A stretch of 64,000 nucleotides of DNA from Sabellastarte sp. h YS-2021 (taxonomy: Eukaryota > Annelida > Polychaeta > Sabellida > Sabellidae): NCBI GenBank assembly GCA_964017235.1, contig OZ024938.1, positions 6,749,454 through 6,813,453 of the forward strand, written 5' to 3'. A program made the translations under genes and the position numbers. Shown here piece after piece: positions 11,801-23,214 of the stretch. Position 1 is the stretch's first letter; every line of letters begins with the position of its first letter. A model generated the notes under the pieces. It was not told the DNA's origin. It worked only from the letters and a program-made list of their open reading frames with translations, and did not search any database.

Positions 11801-14800
11801 TGGGTTTGAACCCATCTCAATATACTTTTCATATGTTTCGTAGAAGTGGAGCATCTATGGCATTCGATAATAATGTCCAATTTGAAAATATTAAGCAACA
11901 TGGTAACTGGCAAAGTGAGGCAATTTGGCACTATCTTAAGTGTACACCTAAAGCTGCTAGGACTGTACCCACAACATTCCAACAACTTTTAAACAAACCT
12001 GTATAATTTGGGTTTGGGTATTTTAGTACTTTTACTACATCAAAACTGATTATAATACTTTATTTATACCCTTTGGTCTTTACTAAAAGCTACTATGCTG
12101 TCACAAGCTTTATAGTCATCTACAATTATTAGATATGGTTAATATAAGCTTTATAGTTACCAGACTGGTGTCTATGGGTTGTATAACTTAAAGATAACTG
12201 TAGTGGTAATGAATACTACCATCCTTTAAAACTATCAACATAAGTACTTATTAATTTGACTGTGCTTTGTCAAGTTAGGATTGTTAGTAACTGATGATAT
12301 AATCACATTACTTAATTCTAAATATACTGGGTATAATAAGCAGTGGCTTTACACTTTATTACAAGCTTGCACTGTTGAAGAATGTAATATAGTAGTCGAA
12401 AGTACTTTTGGGTACTTATGTCGTAAAAAGGTCTTACAGATAGTTGTAGTGGTAGCAGCAAAGTACTTCAGTTGTTGGATGTAATTAACAATGCTAATAT
12501 TCATGATTGTGATGCAGTGACACCATATTGTTACAATTATAATGAATGTGCAGTTTGTATAGTACTAAAAAAGAGGGTTAACTAAGTCTTGATATATTAA
12601 CAAGCTAATTTTATTAACAGTTTTAATAAAACTCCAAAGTGTTCCTTGAACTGGCTTATTTTATTATATTGTGTTCCCCTCAACTGTGAATGGTGTATAT
12701 GTTACAGTAAATATGTGAAATCAGTAAATGTGCGTATTTACTGAAATTTTCAGTTTATTCCCTAAAATTTTCAGTTTATTCCCTAAAATTTTCAGTGATG
12801 ACCTGTGTCATTTCACAAGTTTACTGGTTTGACTTTCAGTAAATATGTGAAATAAAACTCTGATGTTTACTGGTTGTAAATTTATAATATTGAAGTGTAA
12901 ACCAATACATACATTATATTGGAACATTTTACTCTGTTATGTTGACTATTACAATATACATTAAATGCAATATTTTCTGTCAAAAACATAGTACTAGACT
13001 TTTAAATATTTATGCTTACAAACATATATATTGGGTATGTGCTTTCAGTAAATATTTCATTTAAGCTTATATTATTTTCAATCCCACAGATACAAAGGAC
13101 CTATGACATCCCTAAAAATGATTAAAGATCATTTAACTTTTTACCATTTTTATATGACTGATACATAAAAGGTGTTTTATTGGCAGTAAATAAAAGTTTT
13201 AGAAATTAATTGAAATTTGAGTTTTAAAATTTTAACAGATTTTAACTATATTTTGATTCAACAGAAATTTTGCCTTGTCATTTAAACAAGACAAATGATT
13301 TACACCTAAAGAAATCTACATGTATTCTTCAAGAATCTATTGTTAACCAGAGATTATCAGTAAGTGGTTTCTTTATTTTATTGCAATCAAGGCTGCCATT
13401 TTCTGGTAGATATATGACTTTAATGTAGGTACTGGCTACTTGATGAAAGGATTGTTGTTACAAACATTAAAAAGGCCAGCTAGCCCCTAACTGGTTTAAA
13501 GCAATGTCTTTCAGAAGGACTTAATCCCTTTTATGGCATCTATATTTATGGTGTGGCTTCCTTGATTAAAGGGACAAGATTAAAGGGAGGTTTTATTCAA
13601 CCCTTATTATAGATCTAAATTTCATTGGTGACTTTTGAAAAAGAAATACACTGTTAAAATTCATTGTTAAAGCTACAGTTAAATTCAGTTCTTGAACAAT
13701 GAATATCTTATTACTTTGGTTGTTCTTTCTCAAGCATAAAGTATCACAATTTGACAAATATTTGGATATTTAAATTTATAAACTTGTTGATTTACATTAC
13801 AATTTATTTTAAATTAAAAAAAAAATTACAAGTCTGTATCACATACCACATGCAACTGCTTTTGAAATTATAAAGTGATGCAAAACAGTGCTGGATTGTA
13901 AACAAGTATCAAACTTTGAATATGGCAAAGCCGTTTAAAGTTTTAAATAAGTGTTAATATGAAGACATAGCAGATAACACCCAACTATTAAAGGAAAAAA
14001 ATCATAGCAGATAGCACCCAATTATTAAAGATATAAAGTCTTCATTATTAATTTTGGGAAATATGCAGATTTACTGGACCAAAAAATCAGTAAATACCCG
14101 TATTTAATGAAATTTTTAGGGAATATGTGTATTTACTGACCAAATCAGTAAATACACGTATTTACTGAAAAATTTCAGTAACTACACATATTTACTGATT
14201 TCGCATATTTACTGTAGCATATATATTTCTACACAGTGAACAGGGATGGCTATACAGATATATATACTGCGCAGCTAATGTCCTGTCGGTATGGAGCCAT
14301 AAGGACCAGGGGCTATATTCTACAACAATACTTAGATAAGGTTACCTTAGATCTAAGTAAGGGAAGGTTATTCACTTTTTCTTGGACTTTCTATTCACAA
14401 AAAAATTAGGAATGTGCAGTTTCATAATTTGTGACTTGAAATCTAAGAAATACTTAAAATCTGAGTTAGAAATGGTCTATTGTACTGTTGTAGAATACAA
14501 GTATTGTTAGTATTGTGAAGAATACAGCCCCAGGTCATCAGTCTGGAAGCACATACCTGCATTTAGAGATACTACCACATAAAAGTGTAACCTAGACATT
14601 AACAGTTACTTATTTTAAGGATACATTTCTAATGAATATTTGTCATAACATTTATAAAGTAATAACCAGCCCTTCCCACTCTGTTTGATGTGAGCTATGA
14701 AATAAAAGGGCACATTGTCAAATCACATGGTTTTATCTTAGATCCTATTCAATAGCCAATCTAAGATCAAAGGGTGGGTGTTCTTTTCACAGTGAAGACT

Positions 14801-17800
14801 AAATGTTAACTGGAGTGGCCTCTTTTTGTAAGATAAGCATTCAATTTGTGTGGGTGATTTAATTCTATAAAACCTGTACAAAAGAGTTTTATGAAATAGT
14901 CACTTTTATCATCTTTAGAAGATAAGTCATTGAAGTACTCCACGTGGGTTGAGCTACTTATTACAGTCAGAGAGCTAGTGACAATTTAGATCAATAATAA
15001 GACAACATACAGTGACTTGTCAATGGCATGACACTGAAGATGATTTCAGATACTGTTTATTGACAATCAATTTGTGTTTTAATGTTAATTTGATGTTTAT
15101 TTTAACTAATAAATGATTGTGTAAAACATTTTCTGTTATTGTGTGCCCAGTAGTATGATTCATCCATTTGTGTATTAAAATATTTGGTTTTCTCTAAAAC
15201 TAAGTTTGAAATAAGGTATTTAAATCTGGGTAGCATGTCAACATTGACGTTTGCCACAACTCAGAATACGTTCGGGACTGCTTTTTAAAAGTGTTTGAAA
15301 TAGCTGGTATGACCTATCACAAGCTGTATTAAAACATACATGCTCAATGGGTGAAGGAAGTGGTTGGGATGTATATATGGGGTGACCCAATCCTCAATGT
15401 CCACTACCATACATGAGGGTCTCTTTCGCTCCCATATAGGTCCTCAGTGGCCTAGTGGTTAGCAAGTTTGGCATCTAATCATAGGCTGTCACCTCTGTGG
15501 GTTCGAGTCCCACAAGTGGCAATTCTGAGGACCTGTCCCAATATGACCCTGGCTGTTGAACGGGACGTAAAACCCCAACTTTGACTTTGACTTTCGCTCC
15601 CATAAGGATGAAGTCATCAAGGGGAAAGCACATTTACGGAATCCACCATATAGGGATACATGTGACCTAGCCATTACACTCAGAATTATAAATTTTACAG
15701 CTGGTTTCATGTGTGATGCATTAATTACCTCCACCAGGAAGTTTTAAAACATGTTACTTTGCCTGTCTGTTTATTTGTCTGATCTTAGTCTCTCTGTCGC
15801 ATCATTCAGAAAACACCTCAAAACCCACCTCTCCAACTCCAGTTTCCCAACTTAGTCTTCTTCTCTTTTTGTCACACCCATAACTCCGAATCACTGACAT
15901 TGACTGCCCTCGACTCTCTTTACGATAAATGACTTTTGTTAACTAGCGCACTGAGTTCCCTGTTGTGGGGAAGATATTACACCTGCAAAGCAGTAGGTTA
16001 GATTAGACTTTCCCTTAATTTCTAAAGTAATCAATGGATCTTTCTGAAGTTTTTATGTGGATAGAGTCAGGAAGAAGTGCTCACATTTTAGGAAGGATCC
16101 AGATCATATTCTAGAAACAAACAATTACAGGTTTCATTTTCAATGCATTTTAAACACTTTGACTCTCTGGTTAACATTACTCTAAAAGTAATGTGCAGAT
16201 CTTCATAAAATTGTTTATGCTGGTAGGGTCTGGCCAAAGGGAGTAGTGTTTACATTTTTGGGAAAGATCTGGATCATGTTTTGGACACAAAAATGTAGAA
16301 TATTTAAAAATCCACACTGGTGAAGGTCTGTGCTCTACAAGTGTTTTCAAGTTGTATATATATATATATTCATAATTGTTTAAATACAGTATTAACCTTC
16401 TTACAGGACAGTGTTGGTGATGTTGTGTGGAAAAATGTTGCTATAACCGAGCAAAATGGAAGACGTCTGATGAAATTTCCACTAACAAACACATGGGAAG
16501 ACAAGAAACTCGGAGCAAGAAAATTTCAGCTGGGTATACATTTATTCTTAGCTTTATCCATAGCTTAACTATAATAGAAAAACTTTCCAAAAAGGATATA
16601 TACGGCAAAAATATGTCAGGAATAAAGATTGCAATATTATATGAGTGAATAGCACAAGTATTGTTAATCTTCATGAGTGATATATTTTTTTCTGTATGTG
16701 TCTAATGAGGGATGTTTTACATTTAGTATCCACCATTTTAACGATTTACGAGTAAAATTAAGGTACATAAAGACAGGATGCAACAAAGACTGTCATATCT
16801 ATAAGTACACAAATGAATATAAAAACTTAAACTCTTAACTTGAGATTTCTCCGTTATTTCTGCATGGATTTTTATGCCACAAAAATGAACAGAAGCTCTG
16901 TAAAAAGACCGTTCTAATGATATATAATATATATCTGTAGACTACATAGTTTTCGAGATATCAATCGAAACTGGAAGTTATTGGAACTAATTATCTGTTG
17001 TACAGATATGTCCCTCTCCGTATATCCCCCGATACAAATCAAATATGGCTCACAGTGGATAATAAGTACCAGCATGAAAGTTCTGACTAACTTATTTATG
17101 TTGAGAGTTCTATTGTATAACTGCACCCTATTTCTACAATTTGCTGATATCTAGGCTGATAATTGAGACTTAAATACATATTGTTAGAGATTTCCAGAAC
17201 AAAATGGTGACCTTAGTTAAGTTTGAGTTTAGATCACTTCACTGTCCCTTCTGTGGTGAGGGGCTTGAATAGACCTGGAGAAAACATATATTGTCTTTGT
17301 TATTCAAAATGATCCAGGAATTCCACTTGGGGGCCATGGCAGAGCAGTGGTTACACACTCAATCTCCCACCTTTCAGGGCAGCTGTTTCGACCCCAGACC
17401 CTATTTTTGAAAGTTGGTACTTCCTTACCAATGGTTGGCAGTTTACAGTACAGAACCTTAACCAAGTGTATGTACTGGTTTCCTCTGCCCATGAAACTAC
17501 CCGTCATGATATGACATATACAGTATTGAAAGTAGTATATGTAAGAAGTACATTTTTAACTTGTATTATGTGCTGCTTTCCTTATAAATAAGATAAGCAG
17601 AGTCCTAATTGCAATAATAATGCAAAGTACATTTTATAAACATGTGTTTAGTTATTGTAATATGACTTGATATTCATTAATATTCCACTTATTTGAGAAA
17701 TAATGCATGCTAAAATACATATTTAATTGACTTCATAGGAAAACCATCATCCTGTGAAACACAAAAGAACATTCTACTGATTGGTGGTGAATCTTGCAGA

Positions 17801-19162
17801 AAAAGGTCATTCATCGACTCTTTGGGAAATCATGCTCTTGGGGTGACATGGGGAGACAATTTTAATGTGGTGGTAACAACACCAAAAGGAGGACAACAGA
17901 TGATTGATATCTACACCATTCCTTCCACAAGAGATACTAGGATGCACTTTGCATGTAATGTTGTAGATTTACCTGATTTTTCACCAAAACAAACAGACCA
18001 AGATGTGGACACTGTTTTAGACCGGCTAACCAAGCTCCTACAGAATCCATCCGATCATGGGATTGACAGTATTCATGCTGTTGTATTTGTATTCCATCCG
18101 GCAGATAATAAGTTGGTGTCTCTTTACCAACACACACATCAGTATCTTATCAAGCTCTTTGGATGTGAAATTGAAGATAAAACATTCAACTTACTTTCTG
18201 GAAAATCAGCAGGGTGTACATCAGATGAAACCCTTGAATCTATGCTGAGTGAGGCTGGTATACCACAAAAGGTGAACTACCCTTTTCATTGTGACACATT
18301 CTACCAAGACAACTCCAGCCTCCCTGAAGCCGAACTGGAGCTACAGTGGTCTGAAATGGAGAAGAGCTTAGATGATTTCCTTGGCAAGCTTGAAGCTGTA
18401 AAGTCTCAGAGCTTAACACTCTCCCGTAAAAATCTTGACAAAAGGACCATGGCAACAGAAGGCTTGCAACAACTCCATAGCTTGATCAGGGTTGGCCTTC
18501 AGCAAATTCAGAATGTTAAGACAGAAAGAGAACACATCAAGCGGGAAGCCAAAGGATGCACATACATCTCCGAGGTAAAGGAATTCAAATATAGCATCTA
18601 TAGAACCAACAAAATAAAGAGGGATCTGGCCTACTGTGGTGAAGCAGTAACCAATTGCTCTGTTTGCTTTGTCACCTGCCATCATCACTGTGCAATTATG
18701 GAAGATTCTGGTAAAGCTGGGTGCTGTGCTATGAACAATTACTATTGTACCCAATGCCCTGGAAAATGTTACTGGGATCAACACTTCAATAGAGCCTTCA
18801 TTGTATCTGTGAAGGTGTATAAGGCTGAGGCAAATTTCTCAGAGATCCCTGCCAGATATAATTTGAATCCCAAGAACCAAGTCTCAGAATTACTTGATGC
18901 TCTTACTAATGACATAAAAGCCACTGAAGGAAATGTAATGAATAATATGAAGAAAACTGTTCACAATACTCATGTTATTCATGAGATATCGGGAAAGACC
19001 GGGCAGATCCCTGCTGGAAATGTTCTGGAAGAGATTATTCTTGGAGAGAAAAGAGATGAAGTGGATGGCTGGAAGGAAAGAATCGCATTGCTGCAGGTAC
19101 TGAAACAAAGAGTTGAATTGGAGCTCAAAATGGAAGGGATAGAAAAGAGCAAGAAAGAATAA
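8730..19162 (+). CDS. Gene A: degenerate AIG1/GIMAP-like GTPase with Cys-rich domain (4 coding exons)
   Basis: Coding exons are 8730-8832, 10875-11002, 16407-16533 and 17739-19162; they join in frame (1782 nt, 593 residues). Introns have GT/AG ends; phases are 1, 0, 1, as in gene B. Residues 1-119 are helical with hydrophobic stretches and match no domain I know. From about residue 130 a beta strand (KNILLIG) leads into a P-loop-like turn, GGESCRKRS, where the invariant Gly before Lys is Arg and the following Ser/Thr is Arg. The G3 position reads DLPDF rather than DxxG. The later 'IDSIHAVVFVF...LIKLFG' stretch resembles AIG1-type G domains. A Cys-rich segment (NCSVCFVTCHHHC ... CC ... CTQCPGKCYWDQHFN) follows, then a helical C-terminus. 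From memory, such CPGKC-W-HFN segments occur in GTPase-like proteins of fish and invertebrates. Probably a pseudo-GTPase of innate immunity; function is inferred. Confidence 0.85.
9325..9600 (-). mobile_element. S3 SINE in intron 1 of gene A, head missing
   Basis: Matches the body of the S3 copies at 36254-36558 (+) and 55366-55672 (-): aaatggcagtcctctgtcat, ctcaaggacattgataaatg, agcctctatcttccagtt on the minus strand, ending in a degenerate aataataat tail at the low-coordinate side. The tRNA-like head is absent. Confidence 0.75.
9601..10874. other. Intron 1 of gene A, remaining part
   Basis: No further gene or transposon termini recognised. Earlier in the intron, 9001-9160 aligns with parts of gene B intron 1 (gatactatatccccttg, agtagttta.gagtt, and a block near 37860-37960), showing that this intron predates the duplication. 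Confidence 0.5.
10875..11002 (+). CDS. Gene A coding exon 2
   Basis: Acceptor ttttttag|CC, donor AATAGG|gtaagt. Encodes ALETFTNVLEW...TNDKVAAYLKVINR, 128 nt as in gene B. The TNDKVAAYLK core is identical in the two paralogues. Confidence 0.85.
11572..12006 (+). pseudogene. Tyrosine recombinase fragment (DIRS/Ngaro-like) in intron 2
   Basis: A 144-residue reading frame gives the C-terminal catalytic half of a tyrosine recombinase: FHMFRRSGASMAF supplies the HxxR box, then IKQHGNW and the presumed nucleophile in AIWHYL. The first catalytic Arg and N-terminal DNA-binding part are missing, as are the termini. The spacing and the phrase 'FRRSGAS...IWHYL' match recombinases of DIRS/Ngaro retroelements and the related Crypton group as I know them. 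A decayed DIRS-like element with reverse transcriptase lies at 60.5-62.1 kb, so the same family may be the source. The fragment sits inside intron 2 of gene A and is absent from intron 2 of gene B. Confidence 0.75.
12703..14216. mobile_element. 1.5 kb non-autonomous DNA transposon with repeat-rich ends
   Basis: Left end tacagtaaatatgtgaaatc and right end gatttcgcatatttactgta are inverted. Both ends continue for over 100 bp with subterminal units built on cagtaaat...atttactg, including the perfect inverted unit cagtaaatac/gtatttactg near 14147. The interior (about 12850-14050) is AT-rich and has no transposase. Absent from gene B intron 2. Superfamily not assigned. Confidence 0.75.
14309..14531. 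mobile_element. Short MITE (223 bp)
   Basis: Ends ggggctatattct and agaatacagcccc are inverted, with a second inner repeat (caacaatacttag / caagtattgttag). No coding capacity. Confidence 0.7.
15437..15590 (+). mobile_element. S1 SINE with perfect target duplications
   Basis: Full-length S1 with box A (tggcctagtggttagca) and intact box B (gggttcgagtccc), tail gacgtaaaaccccaac followed by tttgactttga. Perfect 14 bp target duplications ctttcgctcccata lie at 15423-15436 and 15591-15604. Absent from gene B intron 2, so it inserted after the duplication. Confidence 0.93.
15727..16360. mobile_element. 'cctccgccaagg' dispersed repeat before exon 3, split by a LINE end
   Basis: Left part ttacctccaccaggaagtt...gtctgtttatttgtctgat, right part gatctttctgaag...ggtgaaggtctgtgctctac. 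The right part has a counterpart at the same place before gene B exon 3 (about 40575-40830), so this insertion predates the gene duplication. A LINE 3' end has landed in it at about 15783-16012. Confidence 0.65.
15783..16012 (+). mobile_element. LINE 3' end fragment
   Basis: Begins with SVASFRKHLKTHLSNSSFPT, the typical C-terminus of non-LTR reverse-transcriptase ORF2 proteins, and ends in gcaaagcagtaggttagatt. The same tail recurs at about 59665-59718 with gattagattag repeats. 5'-truncated, as usual for LINE insertions. Confidence 0.7.
16407..16533 (+). CDS. Gene A coding exon 3
   Basis: Acceptor ccttcttacag|GAC, donor CTGG|gtatac, 127 nt. Encodes DSVGDVVWKNVAITEQNGRR...; the TEQNGRR and FPLT.TWED motifs are shared with gene B. 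Confidence 0.85.
17329..17532 (+). mobile_element. S2 SINE in intron 3 of gene A
   Basis: Head gggggccatggcagagcagtgg, box B region worn (ctgtttcgacccc), body ggcagtttacagtacagaac, and the 'gatatgacatatacagtatt' tail start. No A/T tail left, so old. Confidence 0.8.
17739..19162 (+). CDS. Gene A coding exon 4 (G-like domain, Cys-rich domain, stop)
   Basis: Acceptor cttcatag|GA, stop TAA at 19160-19162. The reading frame opens upstream of any ATG, so it must be spliced. About four residues in five match gene B exon 4 by eye, and several stretches of more than 30 nt are nearly identical. The Cys pattern (four, then CC, then three Cys and His) is fully kept. Confidence 0.9.
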
Positions 19163-19906
19163 CACAGTTGTACAGACGACGAAATGGTCCAACTATATAT
19201 TGGCCATCCATTCACATTATATGCTGACAAAACATATGTCAGTGAAGAGATTTGACAAATGATATGAGATATAGATAGGAGAAAAGTATCACCATATAAC
19301 TCAAACAAACCCCACAGGAAAAGTGAGGAATTTGGAGAACCATTTGATGCATTATAAAACTTTCATATATTCATATATTATATAACATATACATGTATTT
19401 AACTTTATATATGTTACATTTACCATGAACCCACCTGTATTTATTGTTACATATGTTGGAGTAAAACTGTTAAGTAAACTTGTACATCGATGTGAGACTG
19501 TAGCATAGACATTACTGTTTCTGTAAGAGATAGCTGTAAAGTGATGTCACATAAGAGGATGAAGTTTAGCTTTAGATTTTAGAAGTACTTTCAACATTTT
19601 ATTTTATTCCTTTACCTCATCTAGATATGTAGAAAAACTGATTCAAGGGTTTTGGTCAATTAGAGATAGAAAAAGCAATATTTTTAATATTTGTATAAAT
19701 ATTAGGGATTTAATATTTGGCACAGTAATAAAGGGATAACACACCTATTATTTGAGGTATTGACATTGAAAATATATGAAATACTCTTTGTGTTATTCAG
19801 GTTCAAGGTCAAAAATTCACCAAAATTAGACCTATAAACTGATTCACGCTTCTATGCATATGGTCTGTGTGACCAGGTTGAGATGTGTTTAATGGTAATT
19901 AGGTGG

Positions 19907-20543
19907 CAGTTACACATAGCCGGATGAGCCATGGATATAGCCCACGGTTCTATATATGGTAGATGACAGGGATGCATAAGGGATGAGGGTGGGTCATGTA
20001 AAAGATTTACATAACTGCCACAGATCTGTTACGGACCGCCACGGACAGGTTTGCGGATGAAAAGACTGCACAAAGGATTGGTCTTGTGACTTTTTTTTTA
20101 ATCCACAAACCCTTTCTGTGTCAGTCCGTAGTAGATCCGGTTAGATCTGGCAATTTTTTATGGATATTTATTGGTGCAGAAGCGTCAAGGATGAAAGGGA
20201 TGCCACAAGGACATCCAGGATGAGTTTAGAGACAATAAGGACACTCACAGATGAGCTACAGATGAGATATGGAAGAGCTATGGATACCCTGATCATATAA
20301 GGTCCGTACTGACTTTACGGAAAAATCCAACAGTTTTGATTTTTCCGTAACGTCCTAGGGATCTTTTCTGATCCTTGGCATGTCACTATGGACCATAGTA
20401 TGCCACTACGGATCTAACAAGGACATTAGGGATGTTAGGGATGACCTTATGGACACAAAAGATGATCTGTAAATCACTGAACATTTTTCATATTAGGAAA
20501 CCTGGCGCAATCCAGTGGACGATCCTAGGATGTGTAACTGGGG
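19907..20543. mobile_element. MITE in gene A 3' UTR, with 'ccgtaa/ggatga' word repeats
   Basis: Ends cagttacacat and atgtgtaactg are inverted. The interior is unusual: it is made of many short words such as ctacgga, ggatgag, aaggacat and ttttccgtaa, some as facing pairs. The right end with gggg resembles the ccccagtcaca MITEs at 22181-22947, 55126-55945 and 57331-57552. Confidence 0.6.
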
Positions 20544-20869
20544 TCTAACGATTGTGTTTTAACTTAAACTTCCTACATGGGCACTGGTGTTTAGTAGAAA
20601 TTATGTTATCACCCTTTTTAAAAAGTAATGTAAAAATTAATTTATTTAATTTTTATATGTAAAGTACACTTTTTATTTGCGCTTGTGTTTATTTTTTGTA
20701 GTATTCTCCAATATTTATTCGATGTATAGAATGGCCGCAACTTCACTTCTGGAAAAAAACACTTTATTCATTTCAATGAAGACTTTATTCTAAAAGCATT
20801 GTATTTTACTGATTTCATATATTGATGTGATATTTCTTGCTGTTAAATGTTGTAAATATTGTATTGACC

Positions 20870-20875
20870 AATAAA
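20870..20875 (+). terminator. Poly(A) signal of gene A
   Basis: AATAAA in 'gaccaataaaatatg', aligned with the AATAAA of gene B at 43285 in homologous context. Confidence 0.75.
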
Positions 20876-20976
20876 ATATGTATGTAACTTGGTGGATTCC
20901 TTCACCTCATTATTTGATATGAAATATATCCACATTTGCATGTCCAACAAAATTTCCGTTGATATTTTATATACGA

Positions 20977-21125
20977 GGTCCTCAGTGACCTAGTGGTTAG
21001 CAAGTTGGCCATCTGATCACAGGCTGTCACCTCTGTGTGGGTTCGACTCCTACAAGTGGAAAATGCTGAGGGCCTGTCCCAATATGACCCTGGCTGTTAA
21101 ATGGGACGTAAAACCCTAACTTTGA
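20977..21125 (+). mobile_element. S1 SINE downstream of gene A
   Basis: Complete S1 (ggtcctcagtgacctagtgg ... gacgtaaaaccctaac) with imperfect flanking repeats gatattttatata and gatattatata. The flanks align with 43380-43440 of unit B without the SINE, so B is a pre-integration site. Confidence 0.88.
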
Positions 21126-22180
21126 TATTATATAAAAAAAACATGACTAATGGAACATTCTGGAAAACAACATTCTTCTTGATATTGGTTTAGTTGTGTC
21201 TTTAAAATATTTCTTCAAATATTGACTTATTTGGCTGACTTGTGAAGCAAAGTAGGCGATAATGAAGTAAAATAAGATATTGTAATATTGACCCTCATAG
21301 AGAAATCGAAAAGCTGTATTAGTTGGCCTATTTTTAATTTCAGTCTATTTACAGCTTCTGTGTATATTTATGAATGTTTGATCTGAAACCCCACTCATAT
21401 TTTAAATAACAGGCTCAAAGAGTAATTCTCTATTACAGTAGCCTTCCTTTAGCCTTAAATTCGCACATTGAGCTTTTTTCAAGTGTATACGCATAGGATT
21501 CTTATTTATAAGGTGATCCTGCATGTCAAGATATGTAGGTTCAGCTGAATGCCTTAAAGTTATGCTGATATACAAGCAAGTAAATATAAGCATGCACTGT
21601 TAAAAAAGGGAAAGTTTGAAAGTTTTTTTATCTTCAAGACATAAAGATTCTAGCCTTAAGCAAGGTTAATATTGCAGTTACTTTGAATTATGAGCGGCAG
21701 AAAACTTTTGGGTCCGGGTTCACAAGACCTTAGATTTTGGTCATTATATAAATTTGATGTACTGGAATATAAGATTACGGAAGCTCTGAACTGCCAAAAT
21801 GTATTGTGTATTAAGTTAACTATTTGACTTTATAAGTCATATATACAACCTCCTAACGCCTATAGGTTGTTCAGTTAGCGGCATGTACAAATTGAATGGT
21901 GTATACAAGGGATTAAGTGATCTAAGTATTCTTAAACATGGCTAGCAAATCATTTATTCCTGTTACTTAATCATACGCATGACTTACTAGCTGTATATAT
22001 GACTACATGTCTTAAAACACCACCTAATAGTAGGCTTAGTATATTATTAATCAAGTTGTATATGTGATACTTAGCCGCATATATGAGTCTCTCAGTCAAA
22101 TATATGACTTATAAAGTCATACATATGTCATAGTATCTTGAATATATGGCTTAAGAAATTGTATATTATTCAACTTAAAT
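21126..22180. other. Downstream of gene A; 'tatatgactt' word cluster
   Basis: No gene. From about 21830 to 22160 the words catatatgactta and aagtcatatat recur in both orientations. The same words occur at 34720-35060 and about 43900-44270. The stretch 21640-21700 (aagcaaggttaatattgcag) aligns with 44090-44150 in unit B. Confidence 0.5.
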
Positions 22181-22947
22181 CCCCGTCACACTGCACACGG
22201 TACTCCCCATGGTAGTACACAAATGGTAAAACCTTCCCGTACTTCAAGTAACACCTGTAGTCAGCTTGCAAACTTAGAAGTCTTTGGCCCACCATCTCAA
22301 TCCTTCAGGGTCAAACGGAAGTTTTAAAATGTTTAAAATTTCTGCCTCTGACTGCCTCACCTTGAGCATTGCCATATGAATGATAACAGAATTTCTTGCT
22401 GCGGTAACTGAAGGCGTAGTCCACAGTGTGCATAAGGTTGTGCCTCTTTCAGTATAACATGGGGACATAAGGTGAGTGGAGATAACTGGACATTTTGCCA
22501 CCGTGTCACTAGCTGGCACACAAACCTCTGACGGTAGTTGAAGGACTAAAGTGTCTCGCCCAATGCGTATAACTGTGGAAGGGGCCACAGTGGCAGAGTG
22601 GTAACACTCTCAGCTCCCACCTCTGAGGCCGGGGATTGGTTCTTGGCACAACCTCAAGTGGGAAAGCTGGTAGTTGCTTGCCGTTGGTTGGCAGTTTACA
22701 GTACAGAACGCTGAAGAACTTTATGTACTGGTTTCCTCTGCCCTTCCAACTAGCCATCGTGATATGACCTGTACAGTGTTGAAAGTGACGTAAAACCCCA
22801 AATAAATAAATAAATAGATATAACTGTGGATTATACTGCCGGTGGTATGATGGATACACCAAATCTTCAAAGATATGAGTCATTCTTGGAAGTGGTTCTG
22901 CCACCAAGTAAAACCTCTACCGTGTTGCCTGTAGTGTGTGACTGGGG
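22181..22947. mobile_element. ccccagtcaca-type MITE with nested SINE
   Basis: Left end ccccgtcacactgcacacgg, right end ccgtgttgcctgtagtgtgtgactgggg in pieces, inverted. The interior aligns in parts with 55126-55945 (tgactgcctcac, ataaggtgagtggag, acaaacctc.ga.ggt.gttgaaggact). An S2 SINE lies within it. Confidence 0.75.
22580..22818 (+). mobile_element. S2 SINE with perfect target duplications
   Basis: Head aggggccacagtggcagagt, body ggcagtttacagtacagaac, tail gtgacgtaaaaccccaaata with AAAT repeats. Perfect 12 bp target duplications tataactgtgga at 22568-22579 and 22819-22830. This copy fixes the full extent of S2 at about 235 bp. Confidence 0.93.
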
Positions 22948-23214
22948 TTTTAGAAACAAATAAACTTTGACAGCACAGACCTTCCATATTAAATATAACA
23001 ATCAGTGAAAATCAATTTGTAATGTGATAGTGGATAAATGTATATCTTTGGTGGCTATTCTAGTGAGATTTTTTTAGATAGAATTGAAAAATAGTGCCTC
23101 AATATATTCTTTGTATATCTAGGTTTCACTATCAAACATACGATATGTAAACACCACTGCAGTCAAGAGATCTTCTTTGTTGTAGATAACATCTACAAAT
23201 ATGCCAAAAAGTGA

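Larger units (their letters stand above)
19163..20895 (+). other. 3' UTR of gene A, expanded by insertion
   Basis: Gene B has only about 160 nt between stop and poly(A) signal. In gene A the matching 3' UTR sequence (tttattcatttcaatgaagact...) starts near 20735, so about 1.55 kb has been inserted after the stop, including a MITE at 19907-20543. Transcripts of gene A should either carry this insert or end at an earlier site. Confidence 0.6.

Noticed and set aside
18413..18784. 123-codon open frame on the minus strand opposite gene A exon 4, and similar antisense frames opposite gene B
   Set aside because: They are shadows of the real coding exon; the + strand frame is spliced in phase, conserved in the paralogue and has domain features.
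17822..19162. Treating exon 4 of each gene as a complete intronless gene
   Set aside because: The upstream AG acceptors, matching phases with exons 1-3 and exact total length divisible by three in both copies show it is the last of four coding exons.
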